From: Bacteroidota bacterium
Lineage (GTDB): Bacteria > Bacteroidota > Bacteroidia > Chitinophagales > Chitinophagaceae
Assembly (NCBI GenBank): GCA_023415275.1
Contig: JAEZLJ010000089.1
Coordinates: 1-43,595 of the forward strand
Reading direction: 5' to 3'
DNA: 43,595 nt
Within the stretch, counting starts at the first letter, position 1. The number at the start of each line of letters is the position of its first letter. This document shows positions 1-8,700 of the stretch, one piece after another. Below the pieces are notes generated by a model, which did not search any database, was not told the DNA's origin, and was given only the letters and a program-made list of their open reading frames with translations. A program made the translations under genes and the position numbers.

Positions 1-805
1 GAGTATAACTTCTTGCCGTAAATTTTTTGAGCACCCAGTCGGTAAAATAATCAACGGCTTCTTGATTAAAATAATTCAGCCGGGTGTTGACATTTACTTG
101 CCCATTCTTTTTGATTGGGGTTGCCGTCCAGTCGGGTTCTTTTTCGAGTTTAGCTGCGTTATCCAGGTTAAAAGTTTCACCAATATGACCACTTAGTTGA
201 AATTCAGAACCAAAGCCATTGCGCCATTTCCAAAGTTGCCATGCTTTTTGAACCTGCAAACTAGGATCAGTTTTGCCGGAACCAAATCCCCCCGTTCCAA
301 AAAAGTCCCGGATTCGGAAGGCCGGTGTTTCCATCACCGATGTTTTTTTATAGATGGAGCTACTAATTGGATACTCGGTGTATAAATCATCGGGGAGGTA
401 GAAGTTAAAGCCAATGGTTCGTAAATATTTATAGGCTCCATAAATAAGCCCGTTTGTAGTCGGGGCTTCTACCCGTACAAAACTTGCACCGTCAGATGTA
501 ATGTAAGCGCTTTCGCCTGTTTTGTAAGACCGGCTGGCATTTTGAACAAGAATAAAACCCGTAACTGCTTCGTTTGCATGTGTTGCTAATCCCCAGGTTT
601 TGCCGGTGGCTTTTGCCAGGAGGCTTCGCAAGTCATCTGCAGCTTCCTGCGGAAAGCCGGCAGGATAATAAACCACGAAGGCCTGGCTGTTGCCGGTGTA
701 TCCTGAAAAAAGAAACAGGAAAAAAAGACAAAACAATTTCGAAAGGTGTTTGATACAAAAATTCTCTGTTCTTAGAATATATAACATAGAACTATATGAC
801 TTCAT
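1..805 (-). CDS. Secreted DUF4838 / alpha-glucuronidase-like glycosidase, N-terminal part (runs off left edge)
   Basis: An uninterrupted minus-strand frame of 268 codons has no stop before the window edge, so the C-terminus is missing. The N-terminus is basic and then strongly hydrophobic (KLFCLFFLFLFSGYTGNSQA), which reads as a signal peptide cut near residue 41; the protein should be exported. The mature part holds a segment, NGLIYGAYKYLRTIGFNFYLP minus its last residue, typical of the small alpha/beta domain placed before the catalytic barrel in GH67-like and DUF4838 proteins (family knowledge). I chose the ATG whose complement lies at 803-805; a second in-frame ATG at 785-787 would shorten the protein by six residues and keep the signal peptide. 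It is transcribed away from the glycan operon on its right. The substrate cannot be judged because the catalytic domain is outside the window. Confidence 0.8.
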   Translation of the reverse strand, partial: MKSYSSMLYILRTENFCIKHLSKLFCLFFLFLFSGYTGNSQAFVVYYPAGFPQEAADDLRSLLAKATGKTWGLATHANEAVTGFILVQNASRSYKTGESAYITSDGASFVRVEAPTTNGLIYGAYKYLRTIGFNFYLPDDLYTEYPISSSIYKKTSVMETPAFRIRDFFGTGGFGSGKTDPSLQVQKAWQLWKWRNGFGSEFQLSGHIGETFNLDNAAKLEKEPDWTATPIKKNGQVNVNTRLNYFNQEAVDYFTDWVLKKFTARSYT

Positions 806-838
806 AAATAACTTTTTTCAAGTTAGAAATTAGTTAAA

Positions 839-867
839 CAACTAAATAATTTTGAATTATTTAGTTG
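839..867. promoter_or_regulatory. 29-bp near-perfect palindrome between divergent genes (candidate operator)
   Basis: The two 13-bp arms CAACTAAATAATT (839-851) and AATTATTTAGTTG (855-867) are exact reverse complements around a 3-nt centre, TTG. The half-site TTAGTT recurs at 830-835, making a second, smaller inverted pair with 840-845. The site lies between a secreted glycosidase (start 805) and the first nonulosonate gene (start 887) and covers a TAnnTTTG box, so it could act as an operator for either gene. It has no downstream T-run and does not look like a terminator. Confidence 0.55.
847..854 (+). promoter_or_regulatory. Candidate -7 box TAATTTTG for the glycan operon
   Basis: An exact match to the Bacteroidetes -7 consensus TAnnTTTG lies 32 nt before the legB ATG and inside the palindrome described above. 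No convincing TTTG -33 element is seen at the usual distance, so this is a candidate only. Confidence 0.4.
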
Positions 868-886
868 CAAGTACATTTAAAAAGGA

Positions 887-1885
887 ATGATCTTAAAAAA
901 CAAGAAAATATTAGTTACAGGTGCCGATGGTTTTATTGGAAGCCACCTGGTGGAAAGACTGCTGGAAGAAGGTTGCGATGTAAAAGCATTTTGCTATTAC
1001 AATTCATTTAATTCATGGGGATGGCTGGACACGCTGCCGGCAGAAAAGTTGAAGAACATAACAATTTTTACTGGCGATGTTCGTGACCCGAACGGGGTAC
1101 TTACTGCAATGAAAGGGTGTGATGTTGTTTTTCATTTAGCAGCGTTAATTGCCATTCCTTTTAGTTATCATTCGCCCTATTCTTATATTGACACCAATGT
1201 CAAAGGCACTTTGAACATAGTACAGGCTGCTAAAGACTTGGGTGTAGAAAGAGTACTCGTTACTTCAACATCAGAAGTTTATGGCACAGCGCAGTATATC
1301 CCGATAGATGAAAAGCATCCACGGCAGCCGCAATCGCCTTATTCTGCCTCTAAGATTGGTGCCGACTGCATTGCAGAATCTTTTTACCGAAGCTTCAATC
1401 TTCCATTAACCATTGTACGGCCTTTTAATACGTATGGCCCGCGACAGTCTGCAAGAGCAGTTATTCCAACTATCATTATACAATTATTAAGTGGAAAGGA
1501 AGAAATACGCCTGGGGGATGTAACACCAACAAGAGACTTGCTTTTTGTAAAAGATACTGTAGAAGGTTTTGTAGCCATTGCAAAGACAGATGCATTGATA
1601 GGAGAAGATTGCAATATCGCTACGCAATCAGAAATCAGTGTAAAAGACCTTGCGCAGGAGTTAATAAACCAGATCAATCCCAGTGCCAGGATAGTGACTG
1701 AAGAGGAAAGAAAAAGGCCTGAAAAAAGTGAGGTCTTCCGGCTTTATGGCGCTAATGAAAAGATACGCAAACTTACCGACTGGAAGCAAAACTATACATT
1801 GGCAAAAGGCCTGGCCGAAACCATTGAATGGTTTAAAGATGATAAAAATCTAAAGCAATACAAAGCAGATATCTATAACATTTAA
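887..1885 (+). CDS. legB: NDP-N-acetylglucosamine 4,6-dehydratase, LegB type
   Basis: This is an extended short-chain dehydrogenase of 332 residues. It has an N-terminal NAD-binding glycine motif (TGADGFIGSH, residues 11-20), the dehydratase-type TSTSE stretch (126-130) and the catalytic YSASK (Tyr152, Lys156). In the legionaminic acid pathway LegB makes the 4-keto-6-deoxy sugar from GDP-GlcNAc (the Campylobacter route). The GDP form is inferred here from the PtmE homologue downstream. The C-terminal substrate domain is of normal length. It is the first gene of a tightly packed operon; its stop shares one base with the next ATG (TAATG). A UDP-specific dehydratase or epimerase of the same superfamily is the alternative, but the gene order favours LegB. 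Confidence 0.85.
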   Translation: MILKNKKILVTGADGFIGSHLVERLLEEGCDVKAFCYYNSFNSWGWLDTLPAEKLKNITIFTGDVRDPNGVLTAMKGCDVVFHLAALIAIPFSYHSPYSYIDTNVKGTLNIVQAAKDLGVERVLVTSTSEVYGTAQYIPIDEKHPRQPQSPYSASKIGADCIAESFYRSFNLPLTIVRPFNTYGPRQSARAVIPTIIIQLLSGKEEIRLGDVTPTRDLLFVKDTVEGFVAIAKTDALIGEDCNIATQSEISVKDLAQELINQINPSARIVTEEERKRPEKSEVFRLYGANEKIRKLTDWKQNYTLAKGLAETIEWFKDDKNLKQYKADIYNI

Positions 1886-3045
1886 TGCAAAATAATTACC
1901 AATTTCTTATTCAAAAGATACGGACATTATTTCAAAAGCCAGAAGGTATTATTCCGCTTCATGCACCTTACTTTGGAGGTAACGAAAAAAAGTATGTACT
2001 CGATACCATTGAGTCTACTTTCGTATCATCTGTTGGTGCTTATGTAAACAGATTTGAAACGTTGATGCAGGAGATTGCGGGGGCAAAATTTGCCATCGCT
2101 ACTGTAAATGGCACCACTGCTTTGCACTTGGCAATGGTGGCGGCTGGTGTTCATTCTGGTGATGAAGTGCTGACGCAGCCACTGACTTTTATCGCAACGG
2201 TAAACGCCATCAGCCATGCCGGAGGGACGCCGGTTTTTATAGATGTTGACCTAGATTCAATGGGCTTGTCTCCTGCAGCCCTACAGCATTTCCTGGAAAA
2301 CAATGCCATAATAAAGAACGGCAGCTGTATCAATAAAATTTCCGGAAAACGCATTGCAGCCTGTGTGCCCATGCACACGTTTGGCTTTCCATTAAGGATC
2401 AGTGAGATCGTTGCTATCTGCAGTCAATACAACATCATGGTTATTGAAGATGCAGCCGAAAGCCTGGGAAGTTTTTACAATGGAATACATACTGGAAATT
2501 TTGGACTGATGGGTACATTCAGTTTCAATGGAAATAAAACGGTGACCTCTGGTGGCGGCGGTGCTGTTATCACCAGCAATGAGACATTAGCAAAACGGAT
2601 CAAACATTTATCTACAACAGCAAAGCTGCCGCATGTCTGGGAGTTTGTACACGACGAAATAGGATATAATTATCGCATGCCCAATTTGAATGCCGCACTG
2701 GCATGTGCCCAATTGGAGCAACTTACAGAAATGGTTAAAAACAAGCGGGAATTAGCGGCTGAATACGAAGCTTTTTTTCGAGACAAGCCCGAGAAATTTG
2801 TAAGCGAACTTCCTGGAACAAAAGCAAATTATTGGTTAAACACGATCATAATGCCGGGAAAGCAGGAACGAGATGCTTTTCTAACCTATTCTAACGAACA
2901 GCAGGTAATGACCAGGCCTATCTGGCGTCTGATGAATGAGTTGCCTATGTATAAAGATTGTATAAAGGGTGACTTATATAATTGTAAATGGTTAGAAGAA
3001 AGAGTTGTTAATTTGCCCAGCAGTTATCGCCCATTTGTAAAATGA
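1885..3045 (+). CDS. legC: PLP-dependent aminotransferase, LegC family
   Basis: This is a DegT/DnrJ/EryC1-type aminotransferase of 386 residues. The PLP lysine is Lys218 in FNGNK, followed by a glycine-rich run (SGGGGA), and Asp189 of IEDAAE should contact the pyridine nitrogen. The N-terminal block with GNEKKYVLD and TFVSSVG is characteristic of the LegC subfamily as I know it. It should transfer an amino group from glutamate to C4 of the 4-keto sugar made by LegB. It overlaps legB by one base and the acetyltransferase by four (ATGA), so the genes are probably translationally coupled. Confidence 0.87.
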   Translation: MQNNYQFLIQKIRTLFQKPEGIIPLHAPYFGGNEKKYVLDTIESTFVSSVGAYVNRFETLMQEIAGAKFAIATVNGTTALHLAMVAAGVHSGDEVLTQPLTFIATVNAISHAGGTPVFIDVDLDSMGLSPAALQHFLENNAIIKNGSCINKISGKRIAACVPMHTFGFPLRISEIVAICSQYNIMVIEDAAESLGSFYNGIHTGNFGLMGTFSFNGNKTVTSGGGGAVITSNETLAKRIKHLSTTAKLPHVWEFVHDEIGYNYRMPNLNAALACAQLEQLTEMVKNKRELAAEYEAFFRDKPEKFVSELPGTKANYWLNTIIMPGKQERDAFLTYSNEQQVMTRPIWRLMNELPMYKDCIKGDLYNCKWLEERVVNLPSSYRPFVK

Positions 3046-3680
3046 AAGAGTCTTTGATATTAGTAGGGGGTGGCGGGCATTGCAAGTCTTGCATTGATGT
3101 GATTGAATCGGAGGGTAGGTTTTCAATTGCAGGCATTTTGGATTCACCGGAAAAAGTAGGAACTAAGCTTCTCCAATACCCTGTAATAGGGGATGATGAC
3201 AGCATCCCCTTATTCGTTGCTAAAGGATATTCTTTTTTAATAACGATTGGTCAGGTGAAGCTATCCCAGAAGAGAAGAGCCCTTTATTTCTTCTTAAAGG
3301 AAAAAGGGGCTAAACTGGCTACGGTGGTAGCGCCTTCAGCTTCCATTTCTAAATACGCTTCAGTTGGCGCAGGTACAATAGTGATGCATCATGCTTTTAT
3401 AAATGCAGGTGCTACCGTAGGTAACAATGTTATATTGAATACCAATTGTTTATTGGAGCATGATGCTGTAATCAACGATCATGTGCATGTATCCACACAT
3501 GCGGTGGTAAACGGCGGCGTTACCGTTGGCGAGAATTGTTTTATTGGCAGTAATTCAGTGGTTGTTCAGAATATTTCAATCGCCAGTGAAGTAACGATTG
3601 GTGCAGGCGCCGTTGTTACAAAAAACATTCGTCAAATGGGAACTTATGTGGGCATCCCTGCAAAGCAAATAGGAATATGA
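3042..3680 (+). CDS. legH: Sugar O/N-acetyltransferase, NeuD/PglD family (LegH role)
   Basis: This is a protein of 212 residues with a small N-terminal nucleotide-sugar-binding domain (LILVGGGGHCKSCIDVI). From about residue 95 it has left-handed beta-helix hexapeptide repeats (for example GAGTIVMHHAFINAGATVG). These are features of PglD/NeuD acetyltransferases that use acetyl-CoA. Placed directly after the aminotransferase, it most likely acetylates the new 4-amino group to give the diacetamido sugar, the LegH step. ATGA overlaps link it to the genes on both sides. Some clusters use a NeuD protein for O-acetylation of the finished sugar instead; I prefer the N-acetylation role because no other acetyltransferase is present. 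Confidence 0.85.
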   Translation: MKESLILVGGGGHCKSCIDVIESEGRFSIAGILDSPEKVGTKLLQYPVIGDDDSIPLFVAKGYSFLITIGQVKLSQKRRALYFFLKEKGAKLATVVAPSASISKYASVGAGTIVMHHAFINAGATVGNNVILNTNCLLEHDAVINDHVHVSTHAVVNGGVTVGENCFIGSNSVVVQNISIASEVTIGAGAVVTKNIRQMGTYVGIPAKQIGI

Positions 3681-4696
3681 AAACCCATACTTTAATCATA
3701 GCGGAAGCCGGTGTAAATCATAATGGCAATATAGATCTGGCAAAGCAATTGATCGATGCTGCTGTTGAGGCAGGCGTCGATATTGTAAAATTTCAAACCT
3801 TTAAGGCTAAGAACGTCGCCAGTAAAAAAGCAGAAAAAGCTAGCTACCAAAAAGAAAGAACCAGCATTTCAGAAAGCCAGCTTTCCATGTTAGAAAAACT
3901 GGAATTAACAGAGGCTCACCATGTCGAGTTAATCAACTATTGCCAGCATAAAAAGATTGAATTCTTATCCACTCCCTTTGACCTTGATAGTATAAAACTG
4001 CTGCAAGAGTTAGGGATTACCATCGGTAAAATTCCATCGGGTGAGATTACAAATCTCCCTTACCTGGAGGAAATGGCGAAGGCATTTCCCGAACTGATTG
4101 TTTCCACCGGCATGTGTACGCTGGAGGAGATAAAAGAAGCGCTGGCAGTATTGTTGGATAGTGGCGCTAAAAAAGAATACATCACAATCCTGCATTGCAA
4201 TACAGAATATCCTACACCAATGGAAGATGTGAATCTGTTGGCGATGCAAACTATAAAAGAGGAATTGGGAATAAAGGTTGGTTACTCTGATCATACAAAT
4301 GGAATTGAGGTGCCAATTGCTGCGGTGGCCTTAGGTGCTACCATCATTGAAAAACATTTTACCCTTAATCGTAACATGGAAGGGCCTGATCACAAAGCTT
4401 CCTTGGAACCAGTGGAGCTGAAACAAATGGCAGTAGCTATCCGCAATATTGAAAATGCACTAGGCAATGGTGTAAAGACTCCTTCTCCTTCGGAAACAAA
4501 AAATATTGCCATAGCCCGTAAAAGCTTGGTAGCGGCGTACAGCCTGCCAGCGGGTAAAATCATAGAGCAAAAAGATGTCAAAATAAAGCGGCCAGGAACC
4601 GGTATTTCGCCTATGCGAATAGCTAACTATCTGGGAAAGAGGTTGACGCGACCGGTTGAGGAAGATCAAGTACTAACTGAAGAAGATTTTGCGTAA
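3677..4696 (+). CDS. legI: N,N'-diacetyllegionaminate synthase (NeuB/LegI family)
   Basis: This is a 339-residue NeuB-type synthase. It condenses phosphoenolpyruvate with a six-carbon sugar to form the nine-carbon nonulosonic acid. The N-terminal TIM barrel has the family's AEAGVNHNG start, the KFQTFKA strand, and SDHTNG and EKHFTLNR segments that bind metal and PEP. The last 60 or so residues (KSLVAAYSLPAGKIIEQKDV) are the antifreeze-like SAF domain that closes over the active site of the partner subunit. The length is normal for the family. It starts within the preceding stop (ATGA). Sequence alone cannot separate sialic, legionaminic and related products; the neighbours point to legionaminic acid. 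Confidence 0.92.
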   Translation: MKTHTLIIAEAGVNHNGNIDLAKQLIDAAVEAGVDIVKFQTFKAKNVASKKAEKASYQKERTSISESQLSMLEKLELTEAHHVELINYCQHKKIEFLSTPFDLDSIKLLQELGITIGKIPSGEITNLPYLEEMAKAFPELIVSTGMCTLEEIKEALAVLLDSGAKKEYITILHCNTEYPTPMEDVNLLAMQTIKEELGIKVGYSDHTNGIEVPIAAVALGATIIEKHFTLNRNMEGPDHKASLEPVELKQMAVAIRNIENALGNGVKTPSPSETKNIAIARKSLVAAYSLPAGKIIEQKDVKIKRPGTGISPMRIANYLGKRLTRPVEEDQVLTEEDFA

Positions 4697-4697
4697 A

Positions 4698-5816
4698 ATG
4701 AAAGTTGCCTTTTTAACGAGTTCCAGGGCCGATTTTGGTATTTACTTGCCATTGCTTCAAGCTATGGGCAGTGATGATTTTTTTGATGTACGTATTATTG
4801 CTTTTGGAACACATCTTTCTTCATTTCACGGCCATACGATCGAAGCAATCATTGCAGAAGGATTCGCCATAGATTACCAGGTTGAAACGGTACTGGCTTC
4901 TGATACAGCGGCTTCTATTAGCAGTAGCATGGCATTAACAGGTTTAAAATTTGCAGCCGTATGGGAGAGGGAAAAAGAGAATTATGATCTTGTTTTTTGT
5001 TTAGGCGACAGGTACGAAATGTTTGCCGCAGTTAGTGCTGCTGCCCCTTTTAACATGAGGTTTGCCCACCTGCACGGGGGCGAAACGACAATGGGAGCTA
5101 TCGATAACGAGTTTCGCCATTGTCTCACAATTTTTTCGGTAATTCATTTTACAGCTACCGACGACTATGCAAAGCGAGTTGCGCAGATCAAAGGCTGCAA
5201 TGAGAACGTGTATGCGGTGGGATCCTTGAGTCTTGATAACTTGCCTAGACTGCATTTCTTGTCAGCAAGGGATTTCGAGGCTAAATTTTCCATCAATCTT
5301 TTGCAGCCCTCAATCCTGGTCACTTATCACCCCGAAACGGTAAGTGTCGCGAACAATAGGAGGAATGCAGAAAATTTAGTATCCGCTTTGGATTTTTTCA
5401 AAGAATTTCAAGTGATTATAACAATGCCAAATGCCGACACGATGGGCAATGCAATGAGAGAAGTTTATTTGGATTTTGCAACGAACCGTAGTAATGTATT
5501 CATAGTGGAAAGTTTTGGAACCGAGGGGTATTTTAGTTGTATGAATTTATGTTCCCTTGTTGTTGGAAATTCATCGAGCGGAATAATTGAGGCAGCAAGT
5601 TTTGGCAAATATGTCGTGAATATCGGTGATCGACAGAAAGGCAGAGCCGTTTCTGAAAATGTTATCCATTGCCAGGCCGACAACGCATCCATCATAAAAG
5701 CCTGTAAAGATGGATTGACAAAGGGCAGGTACACTGGTACCAATATTTACTTTAAAGAAAATGTAGCAAAGAACATCATTGAAATATTGAAAAATGGGTC
5801 CCGTAAATCATTATAA
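4698..5816 (+). CDS. legG: Hydrolysing NDP-GlcNAc-type 2-epimerase (NeuC/LegG family)
   Basis: This is a GT-B-like hydrolysing 2-epimerase that removes the nucleotide and inverts C2, giving the free 6-deoxy-diacetamido-mannose used by LegI. Visible motifs are the N-terminal TSSRADFGIY, the central FCLGDRYEM and LHGGE segments, and VVGNSSSGIIEAAS near the C-terminus, which grips the phosphate. I start it at the ATG at 4698-4700, one base after the legI stop. The frame is open back to a TTG at 4689, but that would overlap legI and add only three residues. The length of 372 residues is normal for the family. Confidence 0.88.
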   Translation: MKVAFLTSSRADFGIYLPLLQAMGSDDFFDVRIIAFGTHLSSFHGHTIEAIIAEGFAIDYQVETVLASDTAASISSSMALTGLKFAAVWEREKENYDLVFCLGDRYEMFAAVSAAAPFNMRFAHLHGGETTMGAIDNEFRHCLTIFSVIHFTATDDYAKRVAQIKGCNENVYAVGSLSLDNLPRLHFLSARDFEAKFSINLLQPSILVTYHPETVSVANNRRNAENLVSALDFFKEFQVIITMPNADTMGNAMREVYLDFATNRSNVFIVESFGTEGYFSCMNLCSLVVGNSSSGIIEAASFGKYVVNIGDRQKGRAVSENVIHCQADNASIIKACKDGLTKGRYTGTNIYFKENVAKNIIEILKNGSRKSL

Positions 5817-6855
5817 AGAACACTACATTCAAACTGGAGCCACAGCAAGGGAAGCTTTGAAAATCCTTGATCAGCTACCCGATAACGATACAAGGACTCT
5901 ACTGGTATTGGATGGAAACAAGATGGTGGGAACATTGACAGACGGCGATATTCGTCGTGGGCTGCTTAGCGACAGGGAAATTTCTGAAGAAGTATCCCTG
6001 TACATGAATCGTAACTTCAAAAGCATCAAGCGAGACGACATCCGGCCAGAAATATTGAAACGATATCGTGAATCAGAGATCTGGTTTCTTCCTGTATTAA
6101 ACGATGATCAGGAAATTGATCATGTCATCAACTTGAAAAGTCTTCGAACGGTAATTCCGGCGGCAGCGCTAATAATGGCTGGTGGAAGGGGAGAGCGATT
6201 GCGGCCGTTAACCGAGGAATTACCAAAACCCATGTTGAAAGTCGGACACAAGCCAATCATTGAAACCAACATTGATAGGTTGATTTTATTCGGGATTAAA
6301 AAATTTTATATAAGCGTTCGGTACCTGGGCGAGAAAATTGTTGAACATTTTGGTGATGGGAGCGGTAAGGGCATTGATATTGAATACCTGGAAGAAAACG
6401 AGCCTTTGGGAACATTGGGTGCTTGTTCGTTGATCAATGAACTTAAATATGATCAATTGCTCGTCATGAACTCTGACATACTCACAAACATTGATTTTGA
6501 AGATTTTTTCAATTTTTATCAGACGAACGACGCGTTGATGTGTGCAGCAAGTATTCCTTACAATGTTAAGATACCGTATGGAATTATGAAAATGGATGAG
6601 AGGAACTGCATTACCGGTTTGGTAGAAAAGCCAACATATACCTACTATGCAAATGCCGGTATTTATCTGCTTCATAAAAACCTGCTAAATCGCATCCCGT
6701 CTAATCAGCTTTTCAACGCTACTGACCTGATGCAACAACTGATCGATGAATGTGAAAGATTAGTGCATTATCCAATACTTCAATACTGGTTGGATATCGG
6801 AAAGTATGAAGATTACGTTAAAGCACAAGAGGATTTCAAACACATCAAATTTTAA
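5794..6855 (+). CDS. ptmE: Glucosamine-1-phosphate guanylyltransferase, PtmE-like (CBS pair plus nucleotidyltransferase)
   Basis: Residues 1 to about 120 form a tandem CBS-domain regulatory module (with TLTDGDIRRGLL and IWFLPVLNDD). The nucleotidyltransferase signature GGRGERLRPLT follows at 130-140, with the KPML lysine and the MNSDILTNID metal-binding strand. This domain order is that of Campylobacter PtmE, which makes GDP-glucosamine and commits the pathway to GDP-linked intermediates. Other CBS-fused sugar-phosphate nucleotidyltransferases look similar, but the context supports PtmE. It overlaps legG by 23 bases. The CBS pair suggests control by an adenine nucleotide, which is inference. 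Confidence 0.82.
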   Translation: MGPVNHYKEHYIQTGATAREALKILDQLPDNDTRTLLVLDGNKMVGTLTDGDIRRGLLSDREISEEVSLYMNRNFKSIKRDDIRPEILKRYRESEIWFLPVLNDDQEIDHVINLKSLRTVIPAAALIMAGGRGERLRPLTEELPKPMLKVGHKPIIETNIDRLILFGIKKFYISVRYLGEKIVEHFGDGSGKGIDIEYLEENEPLGTLGACSLINELKYDQLLVMNSDILTNIDFEDFFNFYQTNDALMCAASIPYNVKIPYGIMKMDERNCITGLVEKPTYTYYANAGIYLLHKNLLNRIPSNQLFNATDLMQQLIDECERLVHYPILQYWLDIGKYEDYVKAQEDFKHIKF

Positions 6856-7568
6856 TGAAATTACTCATCACGATATGTGCCCGTGGCGGCTCAAAAGGCA
6901 TCCCTGGTAAAAATATCCGCCTACTTGATAACCAACCATTGATCGCTTATTCGATTGAGACTGCAAAGAAATTTGCAGAAGCGCAAGATGCTGTGATCGA
7001 ATTGTCGACGGACAGTGAAGAAATTGCCCGGGTCGCGTTCCATTTCGGATTGGCAACTAAATACCGGCGACCTTCAGATTTAGCCAATGATACTGCTGGT
7101 AAAATTGAAGTCTTAAAAGACGTCTTGGTCCATACCGAAAGAAGGATGGGTTGTACGTTTGACTACCTTCTTGATCTTGATGTAACGTCTCCGCTACGGA
7201 ATGTGGAGGACCTGGAATCTGGACTGTCTATTATTGAAGGGGACGAGCAGGCTTTAAATCTTTTTTCAGTCAATAGCGCAGCGAGAAACCCCTATTTTAA
7301 TATGGTGGAGCAAGGCAGTAATGGGTATTATAAACTTGTGAAGCAAGGCTCTTTTCTAACACGACAATCTGCTCCCAAAGTCTATGAACTCAATGCTTCG
7401 TTTTATATTTACAGAAGAAGGTTTTTTAAGCAGGAAAACCCGGCGACTATAAGCGATAAGTCATTAATTTATGTAATGCCTCATATGTGTTTTGATCTGG
7501 ATCACCCGATCGATTTCGAGTTTATGGATTTCATACTGAAGAACAAAAAATTGGATTTTGCACTTTAG
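6855..7568 (+). CDS. legF: CMP-legionaminate cytidylyltransferase (NeuA/LegF family)
   Basis: This 237-residue enzyme activates the nonulosonic acid with CTP. The N-terminal CTP loop (ICARGGSKGIPGKN) is an almost canonical CMP-sialate synthetase motif. Further along are LSTDSEEIA, the metal-binding DLDVTSPLR and a C-terminal HPIDFEF segment, all expected in this family. Its ATG shares one base with the ptmE stop. This is the last gene of the first tight block; a 217-nt gap follows before the remaining pathway genes. Confidence 0.9.
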   Translation: MKLLITICARGGSKGIPGKNIRLLDNQPLIAYSIETAKKFAEAQDAVIELSTDSEEIARVAFHFGLATKYRRPSDLANDTAGKIEVLKDVLVHTERRMGCTFDYLLDLDVTSPLRNVEDLESGLSIIEGDEQALNLFSVNSAARNPYFNMVEQGSNGYYKLVKQGSFLTRQSAPKVYELNASFYIYRRRFFKQENPATISDKSLIYVMPHMCFDLDHPIDFEFMDFILKNKKLDFAL

Positions 7569-7785
7569 TTGGGAAATTTCTCCAAAAAAATAGAATTTGA
7601 ATAATCTGAGTGGAGCAACTTCCGTGGGTTTCGGCAAGAATTTATATAATTTAAATTTTGGTCGCATACCCATTTGCTACTCTAATAGCCTTCAGGTGCC
7701 CAATTCAGTATTAGTGATCAAAATAATTAGTTGCCAGTCATCCGTTCATCGATCAAATAACACTTTACTCGCATAGAACTTAATT
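7569..7785. other. 217-nt spacer inside the nonulosonate locus
   Basis: No believable gene is visible. The stretch is AT-rich in its middle. A near-consensus promoter-like string, TAAATTTTG, occurs near 7650, but it has one base too many between TA and TTTG. It could supply an internal promoter for ptmF onward. I see no terminator with a T-run in the plus direction. Confidence 0.5.
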
Positions 7786-8700
7786 ATGGTTGTTTTAATA
7801 ATTGGACTTGGATCGATTGCAAAAAAACACATCAAAGCGATACAAATCATGAACCCTTCTGCTTATTTTTTGGCAATGCGGAATAGTGTTGAGGCTGAAA
7901 CGGTTGAAGGAGTGACAAATATCTATCAGTGGACAGAAGTGTTGGTTCCTCCGGATTTCGTGATCATTTCTAACCCGACAAAAATGCACAAGAAAACGAT
8001 AAGTGAAGCGCTTACATTAAACCGTCCTCTCTTTATCGAAAAACCGGTGGTCAAGACTTGGTCGGAGGCCAATGCATTGTTAACTGAAACCGAAATACAG
8101 CATTGCCCGACATATGTAGCCTGTAATCTCAGATTTCATCCCTGTCTGCTCTTTTTGAAAGAACAATTGGCCACATCACACATTAAGATTAATGAAGTGA
8201 ATGTGTATTGTGGTTCTGATCTTTCTAAATGGCGGCCCGGGCAAGATTACAAGAAGTCGTACAGTGCCAGCGCCGAACTGGGTGGCGGTGTTCATCTCGA
8301 CCTTATTCATGAAGTAGATTATTGCTATTGGCTTTTCGGTAAACCACAGGAAGTCATCAGTATCAAGAGGAAAGTATCTCAATTAGAAATTGACTCAATA
8401 GACTTTGCCGTTTACCATTTGCTTTATCCTGGGTTTACCGTTAACATTATTTTGAACTATTACAGGCAGGATGCAAAAAGAGAAATTGAAATCATTACTG
8501 CAGACTGCACATTACAGGCGAACCTTTTAGAAGCTGTTGTAGTAAAAAATGGGGTAGCTGTTTTTAAATCAGAAGAGTTCAGAATGGAAAATACATACCT
8601 GCAGCAAATGAATTATTTTATTGATCATATCCAAACAAAGCAGCCGATGATGAACAATTTCTCAGAAGCTGCCGAGGTGCTAAAAATTGCCACTGCATGA
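7786..8700 (+). CDS. ptmF: Gfo/Idh/MocA-family oxidoreductase, PtmF-like
   Basis: A 304-residue NAD(P)-dependent sugar oxidoreductase. It opens with the Rossmann motif GLGSIA (7-12) and carries the family's EKP motif (Glu85-Lys86-Pro87). The GGGVHLDLIHEVDY stretch supplies the usual aspartate/histidine pair. In Campylobacter, PtmF sits with PtmA next to ptmE and legF and is thought to help supply the glucosamine precursor; the exact reaction is not something I can confirm. The start is the first ATG after the 217-nt gap, and the 3' end overlaps ptmA by four bases. Confidence 0.72.
   Translation: MVVLIIGLGSIAKKHIKAIQIMNPSAYFLAMRNSVEAETVEGVTNIYQWTEVLVPPDFVIISNPTKMHKKTISEALTLNRPLFIEKPVVKTWSEANALLTETEIQHCPTYVACNLRFHPCLLFLKEQLATSHIKINEVNVYCGSDLSKWRPGQDYKKSYSASAELGGGVHLDLIHEVDYCYWLFGKPQEVISIKRKVSQLEIDSIDFAVYHLLYPGFTVNIILNYYRQDAKREIEIITADCTLQANLLEAVVVKNGVAVFKSEEFRMENTYLQQMNYFIDHIQTKQPMMNNFSEAAEVLKIATA

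Noticed and set aside
197..385. Plus-strand open frame of 62 codons near the left edge
   Set aside because: It is antisense to the long uninterrupted minus-strand glycosidase frame, which has a signal peptide and family-like segments.
3965..3973. TTATCCACT, a DnaA-box-like 9-mer (also at 18968-18976)
   Set aside because: Isolated one-off matches inside coding sequence; they show that single near-matches are not meaningful alone.
7569..7600. Inverted repeat after legF (TTGGG...CCAA) as a terminator
   Set aside because: The stem is short and bulged, and the run that follows in the plus direction is A, not T.
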